Source of the DNA: Thinopyrum elongatum
Lineage: Eukaryota > Streptophyta > Magnoliopsida > Poales > Poaceae
Length of the DNA: 64,000 bases
Reading direction: 5' to 3'
Assembly (NCBI GenBank): GCA_011799875.1
Contig: CM022298.1
Coordinates: 499,787,857 to 499,851,856 of the forward strand
The notes under the pieces were generated by a model that saw nothing but the letters and a program-made list of their open reading frames with translations, ran no database searches and was not told the origin of the DNA. Shown here in pieces: positions 27,390 through 43,491 of this stretch. The translations under genes were made by a program, and so were the position numbers. Numbering within the stretch: the first letter of the stretch is position 1; each line of letters begins with the position of its first letter.

Positions 27390-27479
27390 CTGGTTGCTCT
27401 GGCAAGAGGGGAAGGTCGTCAACGGGCTGCTCGTCGGTAGAGTAGTCGTATCCTGGTGCAGCGCCGTCGGTCTCAGCGT
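27390..27479 (-). other. Conserved 90-nt exon-like block inside LTR
   Basis: On the minus strand a long CT-rich tract ending CTCTCTCGATAG precedes 27479, and CAG|GCAAGC follows 27390. That is a strong acceptor and a GC-type donor. The block encodes, after two lead bases, AETDGAAPGYDYSTDEQPVD and then DLPLLPEQP. Element 2 has a 90-nt block (43492-43581) with the same borders and the related text PETDAAP to DDLALAAEQP. Equal length, phase and acidic coding in both elements suggest a real exon. No upstream ATG-bearing exon was found. Confidence 0.45.
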
Positions 27480-29286
27480 CTATCGAGAGAGAGAAGGAGG
27501 GGGAGAGAAACAATAAATTCACGGCAATAATGCAAACAATATGTATGACATGCCTAAATGATATGCCGGGGTGTTCTACTGCCTAACTAAACGATTTAGT
27601 TAATTTAGGAATTTATTTGGATTTATTTAATTAAAGTTGGGCACTATTCATTTACTGAAATCGGTCTAAAAGTTCAATGTTCTTATAGCTGCGGGCGTCT
27701 GACGGGAATACGGAGGACGTATTCGGGTTCGTATCGTCGTTCTGAGCAAGTTTCATGTATAAAATATTTTCATCGGAGTTACGGTTTATTTAATATGATT
27801 TTCTAAAGTTTTTTATTAATTTCTGAAATTTAATTAATTATTTAATTCAACATTATCCGAAACAGTGCTGATGATGACATCAGCATGACCTCATGCTGAT
27901 GTCAGCAGTTAATTAAGTTAATTACTAATTACTGTTTAATTAACACTAATTAGTTAATTAGATTAACCTAATCAGGATTAATTAACTAATTAATTAATTA
28001 ATTATTTTAATTATTTTAATTATTTATTTTTATTTCTTTCTTTCTTTTTTTTTAAAACGTTTTTAGGGCGTGGGCCCGTTCTGTCATTGTGCCAGGGGGG
28101 AAGCAGGGCCCACTGGCCAGTGGCACTGGGGCACTAGGCCCCACTGGTCAGTGGCACGAGGGCCACAGGCGAGCACGGGTGGCGGGCGCGGCGCGCGGGC
28201 GCGGGCGTGCGTGCGTGCGGGCGGCGGCAGGGGCGCGGCGAGGTGCGGCCAGGGGAGGCAGGGCAGCGGCGAGAGCGGGGCGAGGCCAGAGGGGGTGTGG
28301 GGGCGCACTCGAGGCGAGCGAGGCGCGCGGGCGCGGGGCGGCGCGTGAGCAGCAGCAGCGGCGAGCGCAACCGCAGCGGCGAGTGGGCATGCGGGGAGCA
28401 GGCACGGGCGAGGCCGCGCGCGGGCGCGGTGCGCGGTCGGGCGAGCGCGCGATGGGCGCGCCGGAGCGCGGCCAGAGGGAAGAGGAGGTCGGGGGGTTCC
28501 TCACCCCCGATGCAGAGAAGAGGGCGGCGAGGCTCGGTGGAGCCGGCGATGGGGAGGCGGGGCAGTGCAGTCCGGCGAGGTGGCGGTGGCGATGGGGCGA
28601 CGACGAGCGGCGGGGCGCGGTCGGCGCGAGCAGCGCCCGATCCAGTTCTGGATCGGGGGAGGGGGGGAACGAGGGGAGTGAGCGAGGGGGTGAGTGTGGG
28701 TTAGGGTTTCGGTGGCCTCCAGGGGGAGGCCAAGTAGGCGCGGGGTGGGCCGGGAGCTGGGCCGGCCGGCTGGGCTGGGGCCCAGTTGGGCCGGGGGGGG
28801 AAGGGAGGGGGGTCCTTTTTTCTTCTTTTCTGTTTCATTTTTCTTTTATCTTTTTCTTTATTCTCCTTTCTCAGTTTAGTAAATAGTCAGGCCTCCTAAT
28901 GGTTTTTGTGAAACACAACAATTGCTCCAACAAATACTAGGTATTATCCACCACTACCAAAAATTAGTTTGGAGACAATTGGAGCTCCCACAAATTTTTA
29001 TAATAATGAAAATGCATTAATCCTCGCTGTTTTAATTATGTTAGAGCCACCTAATTATTTTATTATTTATTGGTTACAATTTTAGAATGGCCTCTGCAAT
29101 ATTTGTTATTTATCGAACATTTTAGTTTTTATGTTGGACAACTTTTATATTTCACTTTCATTTAAATTTTAATTTGGCTTGGGAGTTGAAATGCAATATG
29201 ATGCTAATGATGATTATGCATTGTTAATCTCGCTGACATGTCATTATCAAAAGTGATTACTGTTGCTAATCACCGGGGGTGTTACA

Positions 29287-29662
29287 ATAACTCTTATTGT
29301 GAAAAGAGCTATTTACTCTATAATGGATAGGTAGAGCCAAAGAATGTGAACTATACAAGTTCGCAATACCTTTTGATGAAAGAAAGGGCTCCGGTGTATA
29401 GAGAGGGCCTCACCGTTTAAAAGGGAACCATAGAAACGATGGAACCCACTATTTTTTTAGTATTATTAGAATGAATTTGTTATTTTGTATAGAAATAACT
29501 GAACGAAGTGGAATAAAAAATCGTGGTTGGGAAGGTTACTATAGCAAAAGCCATTGGAATTAATATTTTATATATCGGAATAATTCGTTTTGTTATTAAT
29601 GAGAAAAAGGGTGACTAAAAGAAGAGAAATCATTAGTTATTCATTAAGGTTAATTTGATTCA
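29287..29662. other. rps12-rpl20 spacer, right part, with target site duplication
   Basis: ATAAC (29287-29291) repeats the base run before element 1. The rest is AT-rich plastid spacer leading to rpl20. No gene is seen. Confidence 0.85.
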
Positions 29663-30022
29663 ATGACCAGAGTTCCGCGAGGATATATAGCCCGGAGACG
29701 ACGAACAAAAATGCGTTCATTTGCCTCAAACTTTAGAGGGGCTCATTTAAGACTTAATCGAATGATTACCCAACAGGTAAAAGGAGCTTTTGTTTCCTCT
29801 CATCGAGATAGAGGTAGGCAAAAGAGGGATTTTCGTCGTTTGTGGATCACTCGGATAAACGCATCAACGCGGGTATATAAAGTATTCGATAGTTATAGTA
29901 AATTAATACACAACCTGTACAAGAAGAAATTGATTCTTAATCGTAAAATGCTTGCACAAGTAGCTGTATCAAATCCAAATAATCTTTACACGATTTCCAA
30001 TAAAATAAAGATCATCAATTAA
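29663..30022 (+). CDS. rpl20: Plastid-type ribosomal protein L20, intact
   Basis: The 119-codon frame begins [20 protein letters not shown] and ends [11 protein letters not shown]. It shows the highly basic N-terminal half and the [20 protein letters not shown] region typical of L20, a 50S assembly protein. In plastomes it is co-transcribed with the rps12 5' exon and clpP. Element 1 now separates them. Confidence 0.92.
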   Translation: MTRVPRGYIARRRRTKMRSFASNFRGAHLRLNRMITQQVKGAFVSSHRDRGRQKRDFRRLWITRINASTRVYKVFDSYSKLIHNLYKKKLILNRKMLAQVAVSNPNNLYTISNKIKIIN

Positions 30023-30064
30023 AGGTATAAATAAAGTAATATACTGGAATAATAAAAGATGAAT

Positions 30065-30086
30065 TCCCGGAGAGGGAACTCCGGGA
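30065..30086. terminator. Hairpin between convergent rpl20 and rps18
   Basis: TCCCGGAG (30065-30072) pairs with CTCCGGGA (30079-30086) across a 6-nt loop, in the spacer between convergent genes. It is a likely plastid 3' end stability element. Confidence 0.6.
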
Positions 30087-30184
30087 AGATACAATAAATT
30101 AAGATTAAGTGGTAGGAATCAACGAGCTAGATTACTTTCTTTATAATATATATAGGTCTGGCCCTTTCGAATTCGAATAAAACA

Positions 30185-30697
30185 TCAACAATCGGAACTT
30201 AAGTTCCGGTTGTTGTTTCTGAAATTTTGGTTGTAGTTTCTTAAGTTTCGATTGGAATTGTACTTTTGCGTTAATTGAGGAATATGTCTATTTTTTCTGG
30301 GTCTAGAACCTGTAATTATTGAAATTGACTGGGCTTGAAATTGCTTTTTGTTCTCATAGTTACGAAACGGTAAGAAAGATAAAATACGAGCCTGTTTTAT
30401 AGCAAGAGTAATTAATCGTTGTTGTTTCAAGGTTAATCTATTTATTCGTCTCGATAATATTTTTCCTTGTTCACTAATAAATCTATTAATTAAACTCATG
30501 TTTCTATAATCAATTCGATCTCCCGGGCCAATCCGAGGACGCCTACGAAAAGGTTGTTTAGATTTACGAAAAGGTTGTTTGAATTTACGAAAAGTTTGCT
30601 TGGATTTACGAAAGGGTTGCTAGGATTTATTAAAAGTTTGCTTGGATTTACTAAAGGGTTGCTTAGATTTAAGAAAAGGTTGTTTAGATGTATACAT
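30185..30697 (-). pseudogene. rps18: Ribosomal protein S18 copy with stop in its heptapeptide repeat
   Basis: The frame starts MYTSKQPFLKSKQPFSKSKQ at 30697. It carries an N-terminal series of seven-residue repeats of the form KQPFRKS, typical of grasses. Codon 26 is TAG (30620-30622) where AAG is expected in the repeat. The frame then continues cleanly through [20 protein letters not shown] to NNRNLSSDC, for 170 codons in all. S18 binds S6 on the 30S platform. Restarting at the internal Met (30499) would give only the conserved core. The 21-bp repeats are prone to slippage. Confidence 0.9.
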
Positions 30698-30958
30698 GAT
30701 TTATTCCTTATTTAAAATTTGAAAATTCACTTCTTTATTTTATTAATTTAGGATCCAGAAGAAGTAGTTTTTCTTTGATCCATATCTTATTTGATTCATA
30801 TTATAGTATATGAATACCCTCTATACATATGAAATAATATCTACCGGAAATCAGATGAGTTGATTTGTATTTTGTATTCTATACTATGTTTTCTTTATAT
30901 ATTAAATATGAAGTTCTTACTCTTTCTGTTGTTTGGAAAGATCGAACACACGATGTTC

Positions 30959-31159
30959 CTATTTCTTTATTTCGTGATGAGTCGTATGCTTGCGACAATA
31001 ACGACAAAATTTTTTGAATTCTAATTGTCCGGGTGTATTGTGGCGATTCTTTTGAGTACTATATCTAGAAATCCTCGTCGATTCCTCATTGGCACCTTTT
31101 CGAACACAACTGATGCATTCCAAAATAACTCTGATTCTAACATCTTTTCCCTTGGCCAT
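30959..31159 (-). CDS. rpl33: Plastid-type ribosomal protein L33, intact
   Basis: The 66-codon frame reads [20 protein letters not shown] to HTTHHEIKK, with the CxxC pairs (CISC, CRYC) of the L33 zinc ribbon. It precedes rps18 on the minus strand in the normal psaJ-rpl33-rps18 order. It shows a few missense changes but no stop. Confidence 0.92.
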   Translation of the reverse strand: MAKGKDVRIRVILECISCVRKGANEESTRISRYSTQKNRHNTPGQLEFKKFCRYCRKHTTHHEIKK

Positions 31160-31601
31160 GAACCTCCTTTTCTTTTTGGATTGACTTTACTTAATTCTTC
31201 TACTTATTCTTTTATTCTTCTATTTTGAATCCGAAGAAGAAGAATAAAATTCATTAGAATAAATTTTTTTATTCTTAAATTAAGTAATAGAAAATAGAGA
31301 AATAATTAAAGAATACAATCCTTGTCGAATTAGCAAAGATTTTGGTTCGAAATCCTTTCATTTAATTAGCCAGCCCCGCCTTTTTCTATGCTCTGATTTC
31401 TGAGGCCTTATTTAGCTTGGGTACCCCTTTAAATTGAATTTCTATTTTCAAAAATGGGGTTTACCAAATTTTTCATGACTCTAAGGTTCAACCCAATCCA
31501 TCTTTTCTTTCTTTTTCCTTCCGATACTAAAAAAAGATTGAAAAGGATAAAATTTTGTCATATCACGAAGAAATCTATCCCTCCCATAGGAATAACTAGA
31601 A

Positions 31602-31730
31602 TTAAAAAAAAGGGAATGACAAAGCATCTGGGAATAAACGATTAATTTCTATCAATAAACCTGCTAAAGCACCAAACCATAGAGTACTTAGCACGGGTGC
31701 TACAGAGAGATATGTTTTTATATCCCGCAT
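31602..31730 (-). CDS. psaJ: Photosystem I subunit PsaJ, intact
   Basis: The 42-codon frame reads [20 protein letters not shown] to [10 protein letters not shown]. It has one membrane helix. PsaJ binds near PsaF at the luminal plastocyanin side of PSI. Its position between rpl33 and trnP is the conserved one. Confidence 0.93.
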
Positions 31731-32091
31731 TGAAAATCCTCCTTCCTTGTTGGAATACATATATGATCATAAACTCTTGCCCAAGATTGTTATGCTATAT
31801 ATAAAATGAACCATATCGACGAAATTTTCCTATCCCTAAAAAAGAAAAAGATGACCCCTTCTTCCTATATATTACCAAGGAAAAGTAATCCTTCTTTTAT
31901 AGGCGAAATTATATTGGATTTTAGATGTATATAATTCCTTAATTATATGAGACCAAAAAGAAGAAATGACACGAGGGTTCTATATATAGATAGAGAAAGA
32001 AGAAGAAAATAGAAAGAAGAAGAAAATTATGATGTGGAAAAGAAGACAGGAATTGTGTACAATGGCATTGTACAACAATTTAATTTGGAAA

Positions 32092-32165
32092 AGGGATGTA
32101 GCGCAGCTTGGTAGCGCGTTTGTTTTGGGTACAAAATGTCACAGGTTCAAATCCTGTCATCCCTA
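32092..32165 (+). tRNA. trnP-UGG: tRNA-Pro (UGG), plastid type
   Basis: The 74-nt cloverleaf begins AGGGATGTAGCGCAGCTTGG, has a TGG anticodon in GTTTTGGGTAC, a T-arm with GGTTCAAATCC, and a matching acceptor end. No stem damage is seen. Confidence 0.95.
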
Positions 32166-32304
32166 CCTATTACTTCTTTCTTCTTTATAGGCAGTAGCGA
32201 CGAGATCAATTAAAGTAAAGTGGGTATAACTTGAATTTGTGGAGACTATACGTACGTGAGATACATTAGGAATAGAAAAAGATTTTATTTTTGAATGAAT
32301 GAAA

Positions 32305-32378
32305 GCGCTCTTAGTTCAGTTCGGTAGAACGCGGGTCTCCAAAACCCGATGTCGTAGGTTCAAATCCTACAGAGCGTG
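32305..32378 (+). tRNA. trnW-CCA: tRNA-Trp (CCA), plastid type
   Basis: The 74-nt cloverleaf begins GCGCTCTTAGTTCAGTTCGG, has CCA in the loop TCTCCAAAA, and ends GAGCGTG. It lies between trnP and petG on the strand opposite petG, as in plastomes. Confidence 0.95.
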
Positions 32379-32499
32379 ATTCCATCTATCTTATGTCGAA
32401 GCAGAGTAAAATAACTTAACAAAATGGAATTGTAACTCCAATTTCAATTTGACCTCCTCCAGACCAGAGAGGAGGTCAATCAAAAAAAAAATGACTCAA

Positions 32500-32673
<174 letters not shown>

Positions 32674-32792
32674 TTATCCACGAATCTCAATGACCAAGAA
32701 AAGAATTCCTAATTAGTCTGGAAAAGAGTCGTAGAATACCAGGAATCCCAAAGAAAGATTTTTCTTTTCTGAATTTTAATTATTCAGTCAAT

Positions 32793-34564
<1,772 letters not shown>

Positions 34565-34689
34565 GAGAAAGAAAGAGACTAATAAGAATTCTCTTACCCC
34601 ATTTGGAAGGATACCATCCTTATAACTACCCATGACTGGTTTTGTCTCTAGCATGACCAATTGATAAAATGTGGAGGAAAGTAGGGGAA

Positions 34690-34812
34690 ATGGCCGATAC
34701 TACTGGAAGAATTCCTCTTTGGCTGATAGGTACTGTAGCTGGTATTGCTGTGATTGGTTTAGTAGGTGTTTTCTTTTATGGTTCATATTCTGGATTGGGT
34801 TCATCTCTATAG
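34690..34812 (+). CDS. psbJ: Photosystem II subunit PsbJ, intact
   Basis: The 40-codon frame reads [20 protein letters not shown] to SGLGSSL. It has one membrane helix with Gly-rich packing. It is the last gene of the psbEFLJ operon, and a GGAGG-like box lies upstream. Confidence 0.94.
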   Translation: MADTTGRIPLWLIGTVAGIAVIGLVGVFFYGSYSGLGSSL

Positions 34813-35633
34813 TAATCGGAGGGACCAGATTGTAAACATGAAAAAGTAGGAGCTTAGCGGGTCCTTACCCCCCTTTATCTGATTAGAGCGGAAAGGACCC
34901 GCGGAATTTTTACTCTTATAACGCGAATTGAATCTATTCGATTCACTCTTATGAAGCAACAAGAAAAAGAGATCACTCGAGGATCCAATATCTTATTCCA
35001 CGAAGGAAGTATCCTGAAAATCCTTGATTTAGTTTCGAGTAATAAACTAATAAAACCTTAATCAAAACTATTCAACTAGCCTAAAAATAAAAAAAACCTT
35101 CAATGGAAGAGTTTACTTTTTTTTTGCAAAATTTCTGTAAATTTGAAGTTGAACTTAATTAAACAAGCCAAGCAATTCTATTTGCTCACAATCACAAGAA
35201 ATTTGTCCCCCACCATATTTTCTTCCCCTCTGTTTGTCCACTACCTCGGCTAAACCTAAGCAAAAGAAAAAGAGGTCCAAGAGACAGACCCGAATAAAGA
35301 AGAAATAGTAATCTTTGACGAATTAGGAAGAAAAAGGATTCTTATTTTGATACAAGAAGAATCGGCACAAGAAAAAGGCTTTTTCTTGTGCCGAATAGAC
35401 GATTAAGAAGACCTGCAATCCCTCCGAAAAGGAAGAAATTTTAATTTTATTGTTCTCGCCTTTGCCTTGGACTCTCTTCTTTTGCATGAGATATAAATAA
35501 GGAATTCCAGACATCTCGTAAACAAAAAACAGTCTAAACAAAAAAAGGATTTCCAAAATAGATCATAGATAATTCTAGCATTTGCCAATAAATCGAGGCT
35601 TTTTACCAACTTGATGGTAAGAAATCCCGGGAC
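34813..35633. other. psbJ-petA spacer with a strong hairpin
   Basis: This is AT-rich spacer between convergent psbJ and petA. It holds a near-perfect palindrome: TCGGCACAAGAAAAAG (35362-35377) pairs with CTTTTTCTTGTGCCGA (35379-35394). This could protect the 3' ends of both transcripts in the plastid. No other gene is seen. Confidence 0.75.
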
Positions 35634-36620
<987 letters not shown>

Positions 36621-36827
36621 CTACAATAAATTAGATAGGTAGCTAAGCTAATCTAGTTCCCTATACACGAATCTGTTGTCATTCTACTGCAACAGTTGTA
36701 CTGCAATGATGAATACCTTAAAGTAGGTATAAATAGAAAGAATTTTGCTAAAATGGAAAAGGGCTTTCTTTCTAAAGAAAGATGCTTGCTAATTTGATTA
36801 ATATTAATATCGGGAGATCGAATGAAT

Positions 36828-37984
<1,157 letters not shown>

Positions 37985-38540
37985 TCAAAATACTTCAATT
38001 GGTACGCGCAAGAAATAGGCCAATTCGGCAGCTTTTTGTTCAATTTCTCGTGGAGTAAAAAATTTATCATCAGTACGAGTCAAGGGAATGATCCCCTGGC
38101 CCCGGATTTCCATATAAAGAATACGACGAGGATAAAGACCCTCTTTAACCTGAATTCTAATTGATTGGATATCCCGCATAAGGAATCGAAGGAAGACGCG
38201 ACGTTTTATTCCAGGGAATCCCCAACGAAAAATGCACACTATTCCCTCTTTTCTATCGAATCGGTCATAACCACTACCTACATTCCACAAAATAGTACAC
38301 CACAAGTAGGAGCTAATGAATAGGCCTGCGATTCCGTAGAAAGACATCACGACTCCCTGCGGAAAAAAAAAATTCTTGAGATGGAAGTATAGATATAATA
38401 TTCTTACCAAGATAACTGGAAGTCCCAACCGATAAGAATCCTAGTGAACCTAGAAAAAGAATACAGGCCCAGAAAAAATTACCCCTTTTTCGAGAACCTT
38501 TTAGAAGTTCTACCCATATGTGTTCTGATCGCCAATTCAT
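37985..38540 (-). pseudogene. ycf4: Photosystem I assembly factor Ycf4 copy, frameshifted
   Basis: The first part reads [20 protein letters not shown] to ISILPSQE and the second [20 protein letters not shown] to [10 protein letters not shown], in different frames. The break lies at about 38360-38375 in a T-rich run (coding strand). The span is 556 bases, against 558 expected for 185 codons plus stop, a net loss of two. Ycf4 is a thylakoid scaffold for PSI assembly with two membrane helices. Confidence 0.88.
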
Positions 38541-38871
38541 ATTAGATATACTAAATCCAGCAGCGGTCGATTGAAATTGAGAGAATAAGCTAAATAATTT
38601 TGACTTTACTTTTTTTGATTCTGAAATCGCCTTCAGCAACTAGTACTCCTGTGAAATAATAGGTTAGATACATTGACTTTCTATTCCAAAAATATTCGTT
38701 GATTCAATTAAAATAAAAAAAATAAAACTTGCTATACCTGGCTCCGCATATTCATGCATTTATGCTCGTAGCCTATATCCGCATCCATAACCATTTTTCA
38801 TTTGTGTGTAGAAAGTGTGTGTAGAAAAAGCCACATACCCTACCATATTATATTACTTACACTAAAAAATA

Positions 38872-38982
38872 CTAGACAATCTTATTTTTTTGCACATAAA
38901 GAAATAAAGAAGTCATTGCAATTGCCGGAAATACTAAGCCTACTAAAGGCACGAAAATAGAAGGTAAGTTTAAATCCGTCAT
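38872..38982 (-). CDS. psaI: Photosystem I subunit PsaI, intact
   Basis: The 36-codon frame reads [20 protein letters not shown] to YVQKNKIV, one membrane helix. PsaI helps bind PsaL in PSI. Its position next to ycf4 is conserved. Confidence 0.93.
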   Translation of the reverse strand: MTDLNLPSIFVPLVGLVFPAIAMTSLFLYVQKNKIV

Positions 38983-40049
38983 GGAATAGGTGTCTCAATT
39001 CAAATTTACTATTTCTATCTAGTCGAAAAATATCTTAAGATTCTTATGATATAATTAAGTATATCTATTATAAGGAATATTGACTATTGTATTTTTTAGT
39101 TTGAAAAATATTCTGTAAAAAAAATGAAAGGATAATAATAAAATTCCAAAAAAGGAGAACTAATTAAAAATATTTTATTTTTATTTTCCCATCCTCATGG
39201 CCTTTCTATCTTTCTAATCTAATTTGAAATTGGATTCAAAAGAAAGCGGTTAGAATTTACTTACTGCATACATACTTCTCTAGAAGCGCATACAATAATG
39301 CGTGGTAAAGGCGAAAAAATAGTATATTCAATCAAAATCAAAGGGCAAATTATCTTACCTACTATAGATCCCCTACTACCCTCTTAGACTTTTAAAGGCG
39401 ATATACCACCCAAAGAAAGGGTATGAAAATGCCGGGTGGAGTTAGCTTTTCGACGAAGACCCGTCCCGTGCAGCGAAGTCCTGTTAGTAAGACCCCGCGC
39501 AATAATGGATTATAGAAGAATATTATACCAAATACTCCTCTGGACGCATATAGTAGCATTGCGATTCTGAATCTTTTTTATTTATGAATATGAACAGAAA
39601 AAATTCATTGTATCGTTGGGTCGGAGCGGAGGTTTGGTCCAGAAAAATTAGGAACAAAACGTCTACTCTACCGCATTGAAGTCTATAGCGCTGTATTTCC
39701 ACGAAAGTATAATTCTTACCATCAGGATACGATCCTTTCTTTTGAACTAAACGTCTCTACGATGGGTCCAGGTTCTATGTCCAACCCCAAATCAAGGATT
39801 TCTCGCTCTTGATCGGAGTCATAAACTAAAACTACCTTTTTATCCTTTTTATCAAGGTTATAGAAAACTTCCTTATCTAGTTCTAGCATTTTGAAAAAAA
39901 ATGCTTCTTTTTTTACACACAGTTCGAGTCACTTGTTGACTCACGATTACGCCTGTTAAAAGTTTCAAACGTCCTCTTTTTTGAAATTGAAAGACAGTCC
40001 TATAAAAAGGTCTAACTTCCAAACTATGTCTTTTTTCATTCATTCTCCT
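38983..40049. other. psaI to rpl23-pseudogene interval (place of accD in other plants)
   Basis: Most angiosperms have accD here, but grasses have lost it. I see no accD carboxylase motif. A 55-codon minus-strand frame (39722-39889, MLELDKEVFYNLDKKDKK to SSKERIVS) is open but unrecognised and could be a relic. Nothing else is supported. Confidence 0.5.
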
Positions 40050-40326
40050 TTAGTTTTTTTCTCTATCTAGAAGTGGAATAGAATAACCCGGTTGAAGGGT
40101 AATGATCATACGTCTGTAATACATTGTATGGCCCAAAATGGGCCCTATTCTTCTACCTTTTCCAGGTAGTCGATGGCTATTCACAACTACCACCTTAATC
40201 CAAAGAAGAGTTTGAACCAATGCTTTATTTCTGTCTTAGTGAATCCCAATTCGACATTAAAAGTATATTGATTCTTTCCCAATAAACGAAGACTTTTTTC
40301 TGTAAATACTGCGTATTTGATTCCAT
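40050..40326 (-). pseudogene. rpl23: Second, broken rpl23 copy of the grass type
   Basis: The minus strand from 40326 matches rpl23 at 33-314 closely (ATGGAATCAAATACGC to CTAGATAGAGAAAAAAAC) but is shifted at the equivalent of GGTGTTAAGG, which reads GGATTAAGG here. This copy between rbcL and psaI is a hallmark of grass plastomes, so it was already a pseudogene before transfer. It and the intact copy lie in opposite orientation about 27 kb of plastid sequence apart. Confidence 0.92.
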
Positions 40327-40467
40327 TATCATATGATAATACTATATTTTAGTATTTTATTTGTATTTCTTTATTGTATTATACTTTAATATATATATTC
40401 TAGATATATAGAATAGACGAATCTCGATTTGTCAAGTCTCATGATCATATCATGATCTATTTTTATT

Positions 40468-40504
40468 CGGCTCAATCTTTTTTAGAAAAAAAAAGATTGA
40501 GCCG
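40468..40504 (-). terminator. rbcL 3' UTR hairpin
   Basis: CGGCTCAATCTTTTTT (40468-40483) pairs with AAAAAAGATTGAGCCG (40489-40504), a 16-bp stem about 120 bases past the rbcL stop. It fits the known 3' processing hairpin of rbcL mRNA. Confidence 0.8.
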
Positions 40505-40624
40505 AGTTTAATTGCAATCAATTAGAAGAATAAAGAAGAATTACTGCATTTCATAACTTATTTTTGTCTCTTTTTATTTCGTTTCTTTTTTATTTATACC
40601 TTCTTTATCTTTAGTTTTATCTAG

Positions 40625-41620
<996 letters not shown>

Positions 41621-43073
41621 TCATCATGTTTAACAGTGCATGATCATCATTTGCATCATAATGCATTTCAACTTCTAACTCAAATTCAAATTAAATTAAA
41701 GTGGAAAATAAAAGTTGTCCAACATAGAAACTAAATTGTTCATTAAATAGCAAATAAATCAGAGACAATTCTAAAATTGAAACCAACATCATTGGAGTTG
41801 GGTAAGTGACTCAAACATCTTCAAACAGCGACTAAAAACAATATTTAATAACCATTTATTAAATCTAATTTAAGTATGAAATGATGTTTTGCCCAAACTA
41901 ATTTTAGGTGTTAGGAAATAAAGCACTGGTATTTATGGACCAGGTCACATGTTTTACAAAATTCAATTTGAGCCCTAACTATTTACAAAACAGGGGTATG
42001 GATAAATAAAAAGAGAAAAGAAAAGAAAAAGGAAAAGCCCCCCCCCCCGGCCCAACTGGGCCAAGGCCCAGCCGGCCGGCCCACTCCCTCCCTATATGGC
42101 CTCCCCCTGGAGGCCAGCAAACCCTAGCCCACCCCGCACTCTTCCCTCGCTCCTCTGCTTCCCCCGACCCGATCCAGATCGAGGGGCGGCGACCCCGGCG
42201 ACCGCGCCGCCCCGCTCCCCGTCGCCGTTCGACGCCACCAAGCCGGCGCCCCTTCGCCACCTCGTCGGACCGCCAGCCGCCGACGCCTCGCCTCCTCCCC
42301 GGAGCCTGCGCTCGCCGCCTCCCTCGTCGCCGTCGCTGCCCTCCCTCGCTGGACCGCCGAACCCCGCCGCCTCCTCGTCCTCCCCCTCAACGGCTACCCC
42401 GAGCCTCGCCGGCCCCCGAACCCCGGCAACGAATGTGAGCCCCGCCGCCGCCTCCCTCTCTCTCCCCGTCCCCGTCGCCCGTCCCGGTCGCCGCACTCCG
42501 GCTGCGCCCTGGCTCGCCCGCCCACGCCGATGGCCGCGCTCGCTGCGCCACTTCGTGCCCCCCCGCGTCCCTCTGTGCTCGCCTCGCTCGCCGCACGCCT
42601 CGCCCGCGCAGCCTCGCTGCTGCCGCTGTCTTGCGCCACCGCCCGCGCTGCTACTGCTGCTCCGCGAGCTGCTCGCCGCCCGCGCACGCCGCTGCTCGCC
42701 AGCTGCCGCCGAGCCCAGCTTGCCGCCTGCGCCCGCGCGCCACTCGGCGTCGCCTCGCCACTCCCCGCGCCGGCGCGCGCCCGTAGCCGCGTCGCCGCGC
42801 GGGTGCGTGTTGACCCGCTCCATTGGCCGGACCTGTCCGGCCCCGAATGGGCCTGGCCGCGGACGTGTCCGCCCCGGGCCACTGCCATGTGGGGCCTGCC
42901 CTGGAATAAAAAAAAAATGTATATATATATATATATAAATAAAAATAAATAATCTAATTAAAATTAATAGTTAACTAATTAGTTAATTAACACTGTTTAG
43001 ATTAGTCTAATTTAATTAATTAGTTTAATTAAATGTTAATTAAATAGTTAATCACTAATTAATCTTAACAGAC

Positions 43074-43108
43074 CGCTGATGTCATGCTGACGTCATGCTG
43101 ACGTCAGC
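43074..43108. promoter_or_regulatory. Tandem TGACGTCA-type sites (element 2, left LTR)
   Basis: CTGATGTCATG, CTGACGTCATG and CTGACGTCAGC follow one another. TGACGTCA is the palindromic core bound by plant bZIP (TGA/as-1 type) factors. The right LTR has three full copies at 52209-52242. Element 1 has decayed forms at 18178-18216 and 27867-27905. Confidence 0.55.
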
Positions 43109-43491
43109 ATAACACTGTTTCGGATAATGTTAGATTTAAATAATTAAATAAATTCAGAAAATTAATAAAAGCTTTAGAAAATCATATAAAATAATCCGTA
43201 ACTCAGATCGAAAAACTTTGTACATGAAAGTTGCTCAGAACGACGAGACGAATCTGAATACGCGGTCCGTTCGTCCGTCACGCGTCCCTAACTATCCGAA
43301 CTTGCAACCGTTCCCCTTTTATCCTCTGTCCGATAATTTCAAAGACCCGGGAAATATCGTCAGATATTCTCCCGCTCCGTCTGTTACGTGTGATGCTGCG
43401 TTAGACTACCCCTAGCACCGTGTATCGTATTTGTCATGCTCATGTTTGCTCTATATTTATACTGTTTCCTCCCCCTCTTCTCTCTCGATAG

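Larger units (their letters stand above)
15811..29286 (-). mobile_element. Element 1: Tekay/Del-type Ty3/gypsy LTR retrotransposon, minus orientation
   Basis: The 13,476-bp element is bounded by TSDs ATAAC/ATAAC. On the minus strand its order is 5' LTR (25495-29286), Met primer site, an extra ORF, gag-pol with chromodomain, purine tract, 3' LTR (15811-19610). LTR termini are TGTAACACCCCC and GGGGGCGCCACA. The polyprotein is uninterrupted, so the element may be recently active. The two LTRs differ by roughly 1-2 percent by eye, which suggests an insertion well under two million years old at common grass rates. It lies in plastid DNA that must be older. Confidence 0.95.
25495..29286 (-). repeat. 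Element 1 5' LTR (right copy)
   Basis: This 3,792-bp LTR is the functional 5' LTR for the minus-strand transcript. A telo-box-like AAACCCTAA lies on the minus strand at about 28700-28708, near the start of the GC-rich block, where transcription may begin. It then holds a donor-like GTGAGG near 28504, the 90-nt exon-like block 27390-27479 and the exon-like block 25774-25871. Differences from the left LTR are scattered single bases and run-length changes. Confidence 0.93.

Noticed and set aside
30185..30697. CRISPR-like short repeats in the 21-bp units of rps18 (30540-30690)
   Set aside because: They are contiguous coding repeats for KQPFRKS heptapeptides with no spacers.
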